Positions 1-8,749 are shown, numbered from the stretch's first letter. The stretch is 64,000 nucleotides of DNA from Shewanella schlegeliana (GCF_016765635.1 NZ_JAESVD010000002.1:186001-250000), one strand, 5' to 3'. The notes: generated from the sequence alone by a model not told the origin. Program-made: numbers and translations.

Positions 1-432
1 ATCATCGGTCATGATAGCGAACTCGGCAAAATCGCCTAGCCCAGCTAAATGATCAAGCGTGATATGGAACTTACCAACAAAGTAGATACTGCGCTGCTTA
101 GTCATCTGCAAGCATACCTGATACCCCATGGTTTCAAGCATGCTCTTAGCACTTTTTGCATCGGTGATATTAGAGGCCTGACAGCGATCTGCATCCGGCC
201 CCTTAACTATCCAAAGCTTAATACCCGACGGCTCACATTCACGTATACAAACACTCTTATGCTGAGCTAAAAGCTGCTGTGTAGGCGTATCGAAATAACA
301 ATCAGACTCGATATTATCTTCAAACATGACCTCATATTCTATCGAATTAAGTACCGCTAAGAATGCAACCCGGCACGCCAAACGGTACTTTAACTCGACT
401 TCAAACTGACCTTTAAAGTGCTTATGGCTCAT
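1..432 (-). CDS. CYTH-domain protein, class IV adenylate cyclase-like (3' end outside window)
   Basis: The minus-strand reading frame opens with ATG at 432 and stays open to base 1 (144 codons), so the C-terminus is missing. The N-terminus carries the ExExK signature of the CYTH fold (FEVELKY, residues 9-15), followed by a YFDTP strand, CIRE and LWIVKGP; these charged strands line the triphosphate tunnel in the CyaB/ThTPase superfamily. The later stretch TKQRSIYF...HITLDHLAGLGDFAEF matches the 'R..y...g..i.lD.v..LG.F.EiE' core of class IV cyclases. It could be a cAMP synthase or a triphosphatase; the fold is clear, the substrate is not. Confidence 0.75.
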   Translation of the reverse strand, partial: MSHKHFKGQFEVELKYRLACRVAFLAVLNSIEYEVMFEDNIESDCYFDTPTQQLLAQHKSVCIRECEPSGIKLWIVKGPDADRCQASNITDAKSAKSMLETMGYQVCLQMTKQRSIYFVGKFHITLDHLAGLGDFAEFAIMTDD

Positions 433-566
433 AGATTGTTACTCTCACTAAGACTTACTAACTTTTCACATAGTTCTCACTCAGCAGCAATAATATCCTT
501 TTTATATTCAATAGCTAGCAACGGAGTTCAAGCTTCTTGATTAATTAGCTTCACTAGTCAAAAGCA

Positions 567-1103
567 TCACCAATACTCAGCGTTATTAAGCGCAGACACA
601 CAGGTGCAGCGACCACTTATTGGCTGCAGCGCATCCGCAGTAAGTGATTGCCCAAGCCAGCCTTCTGGGTAGGTCATAGCAAGTGGCGCCTTAATGATAT
701 CTTCACTAATCTGCTTAAAGCCGACTTTTGAGTAGTAGTTGGGATCGCCATAGGTAAAAGCGAGTTCAACGCCCTTTCGCGCTAAGGTCTCTAGGCCAAA
801 CTTAATCAGTTTCTGGCCGACGCCTTGGCGTTGAAAATCGGGGTGAACAGCGACCGGCGACAAAATAAATGCATCGATGCCAGTTTCAAAAGTTAACCTT
901 GAAAAGATGATACTGCCTGCCAGTTTATTATCTTCTGTTGCAACAAAAATAAACAGGTCATCACTGTCAGTAGTGCTCATTAGATCCTTGGTTAACTCAC
1001 CTATTACCTGACCTTCATCGGCGCCTTCTGAGTCAGTAAAAGTTTCATTGAAAAGCTGCGAGATCTCTTCAGTGTTATTTGCATCGTAAGCCGTAAAATT
1101 CAT
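567..1103 (-). CDS. GNAT family N-acetyltransferase (YhbS-like)
   Basis: A 178-residue single-domain acetyltransferase. The acetyl-CoA binding motif A is visible as LSPVAVHPDFQRQGVGQKLI (about residues 80-99), with the Q/RxxGxG/A pyrophosphate loop as QRQGVG. The later GDPNYYSKVGF is typical of the YhbS branch of the superfamily. The acceptor substrate cannot be read from sequence. It lies on the same strand as, and about 100 bp downstream of, the MerR-methyltransferase fusion gene, separated by a short 14-bp tandem repeat, so the two may or may not be cotranscribed. Confidence 0.85.
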   Translation of the reverse strand: MNFTAYDANNTEEISQLFNETFTDSEGADEGQVIGELTKDLMSTTDSDDLFIFVATEDNKLAGSIIFSRLTFETGIDAFILSPVAVHPDFQRQGVGQKLIKFGLETLARKGVELAFTYGDPNYYSKVGFKQISEDIIKAPLAMTYPEGWLGQSLTADALQPISGRCTCVSALNNAEYW

Positions 1104-1139
1104 CTCTATTTACCTAACCTTCTTCTTAATTTAAAACTA

Positions 1140-1180
1140 TTAATCTAAAATCGTTAATCTAAAACCATTAATCGAAACCA
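1140..1180. repeat. 14-bp tandem repeat, about three units
   Basis: Units start at 1140, 1154 and 1168 with the common core TTAATCTAAAA / TTAATCGAAA. The repeat sits between the stop of the MerR-methyltransferase gene and the start of the acetyltransferase gene, in the leader of the latter. No function is evident. Confidence 0.6.
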
Positions 1181-1203
1181 AAACGATATTGAGCCTTTAG
1201 TCA

Positions 1204-2400
1204 TTACATCTTCTTTAAAATCAACATTTGGTAGTCAAACTTACCTTGCCGCTTATGGAATATTTCTAGCTCCCTTTTAACGTCAGCTAGCGCCTTTGAA
1301 TTTGGCATCATCGTCTCTAACTCATCGACTCGCCCTTTAAGCGGCGCGTAATAATCACTCCACGCTTGCTCACTCAGAGGAAAGCTATCAATCAACTCAT
1401 ATCCCGCCTGTTTAGCTTGCTCGATACGCTGTTTTGCACTGACCATATCGGGATACTCTTGTAGCCAAAACTCACGCAGCTCATCACTGGGAGTATCGCT
1501 ACTCCAGACTAAATCACTGAGCACTAAATACCCTTGCGCTTTAATATATGGCTTCCAATCTTTAAGGGCTTGCTCTACCCCCATGATATAAGCGCCACCT
1601 TCACACCAGATAACATCAAACTGACACGGCTCAAACGGCAACTCGGTCATGCTTGCACACACAGTGTTCACTCTTTGTTTGAGCGCTTTATCCAAGCTTT
1701 TATTCAAACTATTCAGGCTCGACTCATCATTATCCAGTGCCGTAATCGTAAACACTGAGTGCTGCGCCAATACGCGAGTCGCAATCCCCCTGCCACAACC
1801 TATCTCTAGCAGCTCCCCCGAGTTAAACGGTTCAGCCTTGAGTGATTCAGTGCTCGATAAAACGGCTTTGAGCGCCGTTAATGAATCCGCCTCCGTACCA
1901 GGGCCTAACCTTTCGAGCCCGTCAAAGATCAGCTCAAAATCTGCCATATACAGCTCATGCTCATTCATATCTTTTGATAACCATTTAAGCCTTAACGCTT
2001 GTTTTTCATCGAACCCCTGCTTCATCAACCAATCGAGATGCGCATGGGGGGCCTGTTTCTCTGTCGTTTGGTGCCACTCTCTCATCGAGCTCATGCCAAG
2101 CATTGCGCTAAGCAGCTCTCTGGCCTGCTGTTTCTGAGCTATCTCGTCATCCAACACCTTTAGGCGTTGCAGTAGTAACTCCCTATCGATGCGGCTTTCT
2201 AAGCAGGACTGACACTCTTTTAGGGTCAATCCCCCCGCCTGAAGCTGCTGCAGTAACTTTAAGCGTTGCAGATCCTGCTCCGAGTAACTTCGGTAGCCAT
2301 TGGCTTGGCGCTTTGCCGAAATTAATCCCAGCTTTTCGTAATACAGTAAGGTCGAGCGGCTTAAGCCGACTTTTTCTGCTAACTCAGAAATACGGTACAT
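1204..2400 (-). CDS. MerR-family regulator fused to a SAM-dependent methyltransferase
   Basis: I take ATG at 2400 as start, because the protein then begins MYRISELAEKVGLSRSTL, the usual first residues of a MerR winged helix; 398 residues. Residues 1-70 are the DNA-binding domain, residues about 75-120 the dimerisation helix, and the C-terminal half (from about residue 195) is a class I methyltransferase with the SAM-binding glycine loop LEIGCGRG, acidic ALDND at the end of strand 2 and FDVIWCEGG as motif IV. MerR proteins usually carry a small effector-binding domain here, so the enzyme domain is the unusual part. An AGCTT-N8-AAGCT dyad lies just upstream (2427-2444). Substrate and target genes are unknown. 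Confidence 0.85.
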   Translation of the reverse strand: MYRISELAEKVGLSRSTLLYYEKLGLISAKRQANGYRSYSEQDLQRLKLLQQLQAGGLTLKECQSCLESRIDRELLLQRLKVLDDEIAQKQQARELLSAMLGMSSMREWHQTTEKQAPHAHLDWLMKQGFDEKQALRLKWLSKDMNEHELYMADFELIFDGLERLGPGTEADSLTALKAVLSSTESLKAEPFNSGELLEIGCGRGIATRVLAQHSVFTITALDNDESSLNSLNKSLDKALKQRVNTVCASMTELPFEPCQFDVIWCEGGAYIMGVEQALKDWKPYIKAQGYLVLSDLVWSSDTPSDELREFWLQEYPDMVSAKQRIEQAKQAGYELIDSFPLSEQAWSDYYAPLKGRVDELETMMPNSKALADVKRELEIFHKRQGKFDYQMLILKKM

Positions 2401-2426
2401 AGCTTTTCCTTTGTATATATAGGTAC

Positions 2427-2444
2427 AGCTTAAACTATGAAGCT
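2427..2444. promoter_or_regulatory. inverted repeat in front of the MerR-methyltransferase gene
   Basis: AGCTT-N8-AAGCT, 27 bp upstream of the ATG at 2400. MerR-type regulators commonly bind dyads in their own promoters, so an autoregulatory operator is an inference from position and symmetry only. Confidence 0.35.
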
Positions 2445-2593
2445 TTAGACAGGTCAAGACGAACTTTATTAATACTGTGCATTAGCGCCAAGTTCTAAGG
2501 AATTAGGTTAAGAGATAGCATTTTGGGCTCAAGATAATCGCCTTAGTCTGCATAAATTAACAGCCTAAGACCCACATCACACTGCCGTTCGAG

Positions 2594-2611
2594 ACTGGTA
2601 TTTTTACCAGT
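2594..2611. promoter_or_regulatory. lux-box-like perfect dyad upstream of the cytochrome gene
   Basis: ACTGGTA-TTTT-TACCAGT is an 18-bp perfect inverted repeat ending 61 bp before the cytochrome ATG. It fits the CT-N12-AG spacing of LuxR-type binding sites. A LuxR-type regulator gene lies directly downstream of the cytochrome gene, which makes it the obvious candidate to bind here; that link is inference. Confidence 0.5.
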
Positions 2612-2672
2612 GCTAAGCCATAGATAGTACTTCTATCCTTACGCCACAATAACAACAGTAAGGAAATGATGA

Positions 2673-4496
2673 ATGAAACTCACCCGCTTAGCGAGCCTAA
2701 TCGCCTTAAGCTTAGCAATCACAGCCTGTGGTAACGACGACAACTCCAATCCAACACCGCCCGTGACGCCAGAGCCACCTCCTGTTGTGAAACCTGACAG
2801 TGTATTCGGTGGACCGCTAGCTGATGAGCAAAAGATCAATAAAGTCATTCAAATCTCTATCGTAAAAGGTTTTAGCCCATTAGCTGAAGTGAGTGACACT
2901 CGCGCAAAACAAATTCAGATTGAAGGGGTTGTAAAATCGAAGATGGAAGATGAGGCCGCGGCCCTTGGCTTAAAGGTTGATTACTTGCTTCCACCAACGG
3001 CAATTAATATGTCAGGCGTTAATATCGACACCATACGTCCAGATCTGTTTCAACCAGGTCGAGGCTCAGTCATGGACTTACTGGTTTGGGCGGGCAAGAA
3101 ATACGGTATAGACATCAAGATTGAAAAAGATGAAGCGTTAAATACCCACTTTATTACCGCTATTGAAGGTATTAAAGGATTGCCTGAAGCTGTTGACCAA
3201 GAAAATCTTGGTCAGACTGAGGGCCAAGGCTGGAAATACTTAGTCGCTCCAAGCGTTTGGGAAGATAAAGATGCTGGAGATTTTGATACCAAGGGCTTGT
3301 ACTATAAAGAGGAAGAGATCTACTTCCGCATGGATCACCATCCTCTAAAGAATGAGATGAGTATCGTGATTATGCCAGCCGAGCCGGGTGAAATGGAGAT
3401 CCGTAAGAAGAAGTACCAGAAAGAGATGGATCGTATGGCGCAAAATGGCGGCAAAGTGATCATCCCTGAAATGGTCATCGACTTTAAACCTGCACAATAC
3501 TCGGCGACAGGCGAAGTGCTGGTTCCAAATCAGCGTGTGGTATTTAAAAACGTAGAAGTTAAAGCCCATAACCTACGTACTGACATCTACCAACCCGGCG
3601 TTATTACAGAGCTTGATGCCTGGTTGTCGCTTGATGAACAGCGCGAAGACTTAACCATCGACTATAGCTACTGGCCTCGCCTAAGTACCAACGCCAACGT
3701 ACAAGGCTATGTTGCGACTGCGATCACCTTTAACGGCCGTGACGACCTTGGAAACATCGTTAACGAGCGATACACTAACAACGGTTCTTGTGGCTTCGTA
3801 CACACCACTGGTGAGTGGGAAAACTATATGGATTCTGGCCGCCAACATGGCCTATACCAATGGGTTATGTGTGGCTCTCGTACCGATATGGGAGAGGAGT
3901 TTCGTGAAGCTTGTTACGGCAAAGTTCCAGGCGTCCTTGGTTACCGTGCCCATAACTATGGAGTTGGTGAGAAGTATGAGAATCACAACCCCGCTGGCCG
4001 CGGTTACATCAAGTTTGGTCTCCCCTTTGGTGGTAACGATCCACACTTAACCGGCGATGCGATGATCATCTATAGCCCTGAGTATATCAACTACGTGGGC
4101 GCAGCATTCGGCAATGGTTATGGCGATCAACAAGCAACTTCAGGCTGTGATACTGACGCGCCAGAGATCGATCCAAGTTTAATCAAAGATGTCAGCCAAG
4201 CTAGAGCACCGCTAACCGAGACTCACTTTGGCTGGAAGATCCCTGACTGCAGTACCTGTCATGATCCAAGTAATAGTCATGTGGTTGAAAAAATGGCACC
4301 TTGGGAATGCGCCGAATGTCATGGTAACAATGGTGCACCCGATAGCCATGGTGAGTTACTGACCTGCGGCTTCTGTCATGCTCAAACTTTAGAGAGTCAT
4401 GGCGATGCATACACCACCAAGAATGATTACTTTGGACTAGAGACTCAGTTTAAAGAGCCTGAAAGCTGTTTAACTTGTCACGTCGAAAAGCATTAA
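2673..4496 (+). CDS. tetrahaem c-type cytochrome lipoprotein
   Basis: A 607-residue exported lipoprotein. The signal peptide ends in a lipobox (SLAITAC, acylated Cys19), followed by a proline-rich linker, so the mature protein is anchored in the outer membrane. A long region without haem motifs (about residues 45-510) contains several non-haem cysteines (NNGSCGF, WVMCGS, EACYG, SGCDTD). Four CxxCH haem sites cluster at the C-terminus: Cys526, Cys546, Cys565 and Cys599. The start is supported by TAAGGA 8 bp upstream. It resembles the lipoprotein cytochromes of Shewanella that handle electrons at the cell surface but lacks the ten-haem layout of MtrC/OmcA. The large haem-free domain could hold a catalytic or substrate-binding site. 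The electron acceptor is unknown. Confidence 0.88.
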   Translation: MKLTRLASLIALSLAITACGNDDNSNPTPPVTPEPPPVVKPDSVFGGPLADEQKINKVIQISIVKGFSPLAEVSDTRAKQIQIEGVVKSKMEDEAAALGLKVDYLLPPTAINMSGVNIDTIRPDLFQPGRGSVMDLLVWAGKKYGIDIKIEKDEALNTHFITAIEGIKGLPEAVDQENLGQTEGQGWKYLVAPSVWEDKDAGDFDTKGLYYKEEEIYFRMDHHPLKNEMSIVIMPAEPGEMEIRKKKYQKEMDRMAQNGGKVIIPEMVIDFKPAQYSATGEVLVPNQRVVFKNVEVKAHNLRTDIYQPGVITELDAWLSLDEQREDLTIDYSYWPRLSTNANVQGYVATAITFNGRDDLGNIVNERYTNNGSCGFVHTTGEWENYMDSGRQHGLYQWVMCGSRTDMGEEFREACYGKVPGVLGYRAHNYGVGEKYENHNPAGRGYIKFGLPFGGNDPHLTGDAMIIYSPEYINYVGAAFGNGYGDQQATSGCDTDAPEIDPSLIKDVSQARAPLTETHFGWKIPDCSTCHDPSNSHVVEKMAPWECAECHGNNGAPDSHGELLTCGFCHAQTLESHGDAYTTKNDYFGLETQFKEPESCLTCHVEKH

Positions 4497-4516
4497 CTCG
4501 CATTAAATATTGTTGA

Positions 4517-4569
4517 GTGATGACCGAGCTTATCGCACGGTCATCACTGTAAGCTCAGGGATGAGCTTA
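4517..4569. terminator. two tandem hairpins between cytochrome and LuxR genes
   Basis: First hairpin: 10-bp stem GTGATGACCG/CGGTCATCAC (4517-4526 with 4538-4547). Second: 8-bp stem TAAGCTCA/TGAGCTTA with a GGGA loop (4550-4569). Neither is followed by a T-run, so they may be mRNA-stabilising or attenuating rather than classic terminators. They occupy the region in which an upstream TTG start for the LuxR gene would fall. Confidence 0.5.
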
Positions 4570-4635
4570 CTCGTAAGGCAAATAAACGGATGTAGATTAA
4601 CCAAGAGGGTGGTTACGCTCTCTGTTTTATTATGG

Positions 4636-5430
4636 ATGTGTCAAATAATGCCAGCGAAACCAAGCCAATTGGTTAACCACTTCATCATTGAAGACTTTAT
4701 AAAGCAACTCTCTCGTTTTGGCTTTACTCGCTTCTACTATTGCATCCTACCATGTGAGACAGATTCAGAATCCCCTGAAACTTGCGAGCTGCTAACTTTC
4801 TCTAAAGCCGTCAATATTAATAAAATGCGCTTTGCGGTTGCTTCCGACTCTGAGATCCTTCAGTACCGAGAAGAGTTTCTTTGCCGCTTTTCAAAAAAAG
4901 ATAAGGGCTTTGCCACCAGTTCTCCATCGATTAGAAAGTCTCAAAACCCTTATTTATGGCCGAGCAATAGTGTCCCCCAACGCCAACAGTTAACCTTTGA
5001 ACAATTACTTCACCGTCATCAAATTGCGAGTCGACTAACATTTTATCAACCACTAAAAAATCATAAAAACTGGCTTAGCATGTACAACCTATTTTCTCCT
5101 CTTCCAAACGAGGAAATCAGCCAGAGACTCGCTCGCGATGGTGAGAAACTTAAGCAGCTCCTACTAGAATTTGCAGATACCTTTAACTCTTTAGCTCTAA
5201 GTGCTATCAATCCTTTGATTAACTTTAGGGTTCTATCACCAACTTGCATTCAAATACTGGAGCTAGTCGCACAGGGTTACTCTAGCGAAGATATAGCAAA
5301 ACAGATATTTATGAGCGAACGGGGAGTGAACTATCATCTGGACCGTGCACGTATTGTTTTAGATGCTAAAAATCGTACAAACTTAGTTAGTAAAGCCTAT
5401 CAATACGGCGTGCTTAACACGGTTATATAA
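4636..5430 (+). CDS. LuxR-type transcriptional regulator (solo)
   Basis: The C-terminal 60-70 residues form a GerE-type helix-turn-helix: LSPTCIQILELVAQGYSSEDIAKQ followed by MSERGVNYHLDRARIVLDAKNRTNLVSKA. The N-terminal about 190 residues are weakly similar in layout to autoinducer-binding domains (tyrosine/tryptophan-rich, with the LxxYxPL...WLSMYNLF pattern near its end), but the ligand-contact residues cannot be confirmed by eye. No luxI-type synthase is present in the window. The start is uncertain: the frame is open from 4510, but that part overlaps two hairpins; ATG 4636 or 4648 is more likely, and neither has a strong Shine-Dalgarno sequence. It may regulate the preceding cytochrome gene. 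Confidence 0.75.
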   Translation: MCQIMPAKPSQLVNHFIIEDFIKQLSRFGFTRFYYCILPCETDSESPETCELLTFSKAVNINKMRFAVASDSEILQYREEFLCRFSKKDKGFATSSPSIRKSQNPYLWPSNSVPQRQQLTFEQLLHRHQIASRLTFYQPLKNHKNWLSMYNLFSPLPNEEISQRLARDGEKLKQLLLEFADTFNSLALSAINPLINFRVLSPTCIQILELVAQGYSSEDIAKQIFMSERGVNYHLDRARIVLDAKNRTNLVSKAYQYGVLNTVI

Positions 5431-5440
5431 CACCGCCTAA

Positions 5441-5493
5441 ATAACAGAAAAAAAACAGCCACCTAGATGAGCAGGGCTCAAACTGGTGGCTAT
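5441..5493 (-). terminator. rho-independent terminator of the aldehyde dehydrogenase gene
   Basis: Read leftwards, stem AGCCACC/GGTGGCT with a 21-nt loop is followed by a run of eight T. It also separates the gene from the converging LuxR gene. Confidence 0.7.
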
Positions 5494-5513
5494 TAGTGTC
5501 GATTGCGCTAAGT

Positions 5514-7013
5514 TTATTCTAACACCAACCAAGTGGCCTTAATTTCGGTGTACTTATCAAACGCATGTAGCGACTTATCGCGGCCATTACCCGACTGTTT
5601 ATAGCCGCCAAACGGTGCTGTCATATCGCCGCCATCGTAGTGATTAATCCACACCATGCCACTGCGAAGTGCCTTAGCCGTCTTGTGGGCCTTATTGATA
5701 TCAGCAGTCCATACACCTGCCGCGAGGCCATAGATGGTGTCATTGGCGATCTCAATCGCCTGCTCCATGCCATCGAAAGTGATCACAGATAACACAGGGC
5801 CAAAGATCTCCTCTTTGGCTATGGTCATCTTATTGTCTACATCGGAGAAAATCGTCGGCTCAATATACACACCGCCCGACTCTTGCATCACCTGACAGCC
5901 ACCATGATTTAAGGTCGCGCCTTCATCGATTCCCGACTGTATATAACCCAACACATTATCTAACTGTTGTTTATCGACAACGGCGCCAGAGGTGGTACTT
6001 GGATCCAGTGGATGCCCCGGCGTCCAGCTCTTAAGCTCTTCGGCTATCAAGGTGATAAGCTCATCCTTAACACCCGACTCCACCAGTAATCGAGAGCCAG
6101 CGGTGCAGACTTCGCCTTGATTAAAGGCGATTGCACAAGCCGCAGCCTCGGCTGCCTTTTTAAGATCTGGGGCGTCATTGAAGATAATATTCGGACTCTT
6201 GCCGCCAGCTTCTAGCCAGACACGCTTCATATTAGACTCACCCGCGTAGATCATCAGCTGCTTAGCTATCTTGGTCGAGCCGGTAAATACTAAGGTATCC
6301 ACATCCATATGCAACGCCAGCGCTTTGCCCACGGTATGGCCAAAGCCTGGCAGCACGTTTAGCACGCCTTTTGGCAGGCCTGCTTCAACGGCAATCTGTG
6401 CCATGCGAATCGCGGTTAACGGAGACTTCTCTGAAGGTTTAAGTACCACGCTGTTACCCGTAGCTAAAGCAGGACCGAGCTTCCAACAGGCCATCAGCAT
6501 AGGGAAATTCCATGGCACAATCGCTGCGACCACGCCCACCGCCTCACGGGTGATCATGCCAATTTCATTGTGCGCCGTCGGTGCAATTTCATCGTAAATT
6601 TTATCAATCGCTTCACCAGACCAACGAATAGCTCGAGCGGCACCCGCCACATCAACGGCCTTAGCGTACTGAATAGGCTTACCCATATCTAAGGTTTCTA
6701 GCAAGGCCAGTTCATCAGCGTTTTGCTCCAGCAGCTCAGCAAAGCGGATCATCACCTGCTTACGCTTAACTGGCGCCAGATTAGCCCACACACCACTTTC
6801 AAAGGTTTCTCTGGCGTTTTGTACCGCGATATTAGCATCAGCCTCATCACAACTGGCAACTTTGGCTAGAACCTTGCCATCTATTGGACTGATACAGTCG
6901 AAGGTTTGCTTCGACTGTGCATCTAGGTACTCGCCTGCGATAAAAGCGGAACCATTTATCGACATAGAATCTGCTAACGCCTGCCACTGAATGCGGCTTT
7001 TGGGTGTGCTCAT
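5514..7013 (-). CDS. puuC: NAD(P)-dependent aldehyde dehydrogenase, PuuC-like
   Basis: A full-length 499-residue member of the aldehyde dehydrogenase superfamily. The catalytic pair is present: Glu268 in LEAGGKSP and Cys303 in NQGEVCTAG; the oxyanion Asn is in PWNFP and the cofactor loop is FTGSTKIAK. The family members it resembles oxidise amino-aldehydes such as gamma-glutamyl-aminobutyraldehyde or 3-aminopropanal. It is divergent from the omega-aminotransferase and methylmalonate-semialdehyde dehydrogenase genes, with 292 bp of AT-rich promoter region between. In that context oxidation of 3-aminopropanal to beta-alanine is a reasonable guess; the substrate is not shown by the sequence. Confidence 0.85.
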   Translation of the reverse strand: MSTPKSRIQWQALADSMSINGSAFIAGEYLDAQSKQTFDCISPIDGKVLAKVASCDEADANIAVQNARETFESGVWANLAPVKRKQVMIRFAELLEQNADELALLETLDMGKPIQYAKAVDVAGAARAIRWSGEAIDKIYDEIAPTAHNEIGMITREAVGVVAAIVPWNFPMLMACWKLGPALATGNSVVLKPSEKSPLTAIRMAQIAVEAGLPKGVLNVLPGFGHTVGKALALHMDVDTLVFTGSTKIAKQLMIYAGESNMKRVWLEAGGKSPNIIFNDAPDLKKAAEAAACAIAFNQGEVCTAGSRLLVESGVKDELITLIAEELKSWTPGHPLDPSTTSGAVVDKQQLDNVLGYIQSGIDEGATLNHGGCQVMQESGGVYIEPTIFSDVDNKMTIAKEEIFGPVLSVITFDGMEQAIEIANDTIYGLAAGVWTADINKAHKTAKALRSGMVWINHYDGGDMTAPFGGYKQSGNGRDKSLHAFDKYTEIKATWLVLE

Positions 7014-7305
7014 GATGACCTCTTAACACTGAATATAATAATTAGAATGACGGTTAATGCACTCAAACAGCCATATACAGGTTGTTTGTGCAAAAAGGTG
7101 TGGCTAAAGATTACGCTTTTTATTAATGCAATTTCAATATTTTTTACAAAAACTTCATTTTTGCTACAAATAAATGCACAAAAAGCTTTCATGTTCATTA
7201 TTTCTGACATAGCATAGCAAATATCGACCGCTTGCCTAAAAAAGCAACAGATAAAAGTCAATAGTCTCTAAAAAACAATAATTACACTGAATCAAGGTAG
7301 ATGAT
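7014..7305. promoter_or_regulatory. divergent promoter region between puuC-like and aminotransferase genes
   Basis: 292 bp, AT-rich, with no credible gene. It contains oppositely oriented GTGCA-containing motifs (TTGTGCAAAAA near 7084 and TGCACAAAAAG near 7184), which could be regulator half-sites. No regulator gene for the cluster lies nearby. Confidence 0.4.
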
Positions 7306-8646
7306 ATGGCAGATTCACAGACGCACAATCAAGGCGATATACAGTCACTAGAGCATTACTGGATGCCGTTTACGGCGAATAGGCAGTTTAAATCGAGCCC
7401 GAGAATGCTCGCCCATGCCGAAGGTATGTACTATAAAGATGTCGCAGGTCGCCCCATATTAGACGGTACAGCAGGTTTGTGGTGCTGTAACGCAGGACAC
7501 GGACGTAAAGAGATCTCTGAAGCGGTCAGCAAACAAATTCATGAGATGGACTACGCGCCCTCTTTTCAGATGGGCCACCCATTAGCCTTTGAACTCGCAG
7601 AGCGCCTAGCGCAAATCAGCCCTAAAGGTCTCAACAAAGCGTTCTTCACTAACTCAGGTTCAGAGTCGGTCGATAGCGCATTAAAGATTGCACTCACCTA
7701 TCACCGCGCTAATGGTGAAGCGACTCGTACTCGCTTTATCGGTCGAGAGTTGGGTTATCACGGTGTAGGATTTGGTGGTATTTCGGTTGGCGGTATTGGC
7801 AATAACCGTAGAACCTTTAACCAGCAGCTGCTGCAAGGGGTAGACCACCTACCCCATACTCTAGATATTAAAGATAACGCTTTTTGTCGTGGAATGCCTA
7901 AGACTGGTGCCGAGAAAGCGGAAGTACTTGAGCAACTCGTTGCGCTACACGGCGCTGAAAACATCGCTGCCGTGATTGTCGAGCCGATGTCAGGCTCAGC
8001 CGGCGTGATTTTACCACCCGAAGGTTATCTGCAAAAGCTGCGCGAGATCACCACCAAGTACGGCATCTTATTAATTTTTGATGAAGTAATTACCGCATTT
8101 GGCCGTGTAGGCGATGCCTTTGCAAGCCAGCGTTGGGGCGTGGTGCCAGACATGATCACCACGGCTAAAGCGCTGAATAATGGCGCTATCCCAATGGGCG
8201 CCGTACTGGTTGATGACAATATCTATGATACCTGTATGCAAGGGCCTGAAAATGCGATTGAGCTATTTCATGGCTATACCTATTCCGGTCATCCCGTTGC
8301 AGCCGCAGCGGCGCTTGCCACCCTCAATATCTATGAAAGTGAAAAGCTATTTGAGCGCACTAAAGAGCTTGAGGGCTATTTTGAAGATGCGGTGCATAGT
8401 CTCAAAGGCCTTCCCAATGTGATTGATATTCGCAACACGGGTCTGGTAGGCGGCATTCAATTTGCCCCTAGCGAAAAAGGCGTAGGTAAGCGTGGCTTCG
8501 GGATCTTTGAGCACTGCTTCGAAGCGGGCACCTTAGTGCGTGCCACCGGCGATATTATCGCTATCTCACCACCATTAATTGTCGATAAACAGCAGATAGA
8601 TCAAATCGTTAATACTCTTGGTGATGCAATCAAGGCTGTGGGTTAA
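7306..8646 (+). CDS. bauA: omega-amino acid--pyruvate aminotransferase (class III, BauA-like)
   Basis: A 446-residue class III PLP aminotransferase. HYWMPFTANRQFK at residues 18-30 is characteristic of beta-alanine/omega-amino acid:pyruvate transaminases. The GSESVDSALK loop binds cofactor phosphate, LIFDEVITAFGR carries the Asp that contacts the pyridine nitrogen, and Lys288 in TTAKALNN is the Schiff-base lysine. The family transfers the amino group of beta-alanine (or similar) to pyruvate, giving malonate semialdehyde and alanine. The next gene encodes the enzyme that uses malonate semialdehyde, 103 bp downstream on the same strand, which supports this assignment. Confidence 0.88.
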   Translation: MADSQTHNQGDIQSLEHYWMPFTANRQFKSSPRMLAHAEGMYYKDVAGRPILDGTAGLWCCNAGHGRKEISEAVSKQIHEMDYAPSFQMGHPLAFELAERLAQISPKGLNKAFFTNSGSESVDSALKIALTYHRANGEATRTRFIGRELGYHGVGFGGISVGGIGNNRRTFNQQLLQGVDHLPHTLDIKDNAFCRGMPKTGAEKAEVLEQLVALHGAENIAAVIVEPMSGSAGVILPPEGYLQKLREITTKYGILLIFDEVITAFGRVGDAFASQRWGVVPDMITTAKALNNGAIPMGAVLVDDNIYDTCMQGPENAIELFHGYTYSGHPVAAAAALATLNIYESEKLFERTKELEGYFEDAVHSLKGLPNVIDIRNTGLVGGIQFAPSEKGVGKRGFGIFEHCFEAGTLVRATGDIIAISPPLIVDKQQIDQIVNTLGDAIKAVG

Positions 8647-8749
8647 TTCCTAAGCCGTTATTGCGATTCACAGTAACGGCTCAGCCAAGTCATTAACATT
8701 TACCGATAAATTAGTCTCCCTTCAGGGAATAGAATTAGGATTTCGCGTT

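Noticed and set aside
2639..2848. Minus-strand open frame over the start of the cytochrome gene
   Set aside because: It is antisense to a clear lipoprotein signal sequence and has no ribosome site.
3709..4050. Second plus-strand frame of 113 codons inside the cytochrome gene
   Set aside because: Low-complexity composition and full overlap with the real frame.
7010..7261. 83-codon minus-strand frame between puuC-like and aminotransferase genes
   Set aside because: Overlaps the start of the dehydrogenase gene and AT-rich promoter DNA; residues look random.
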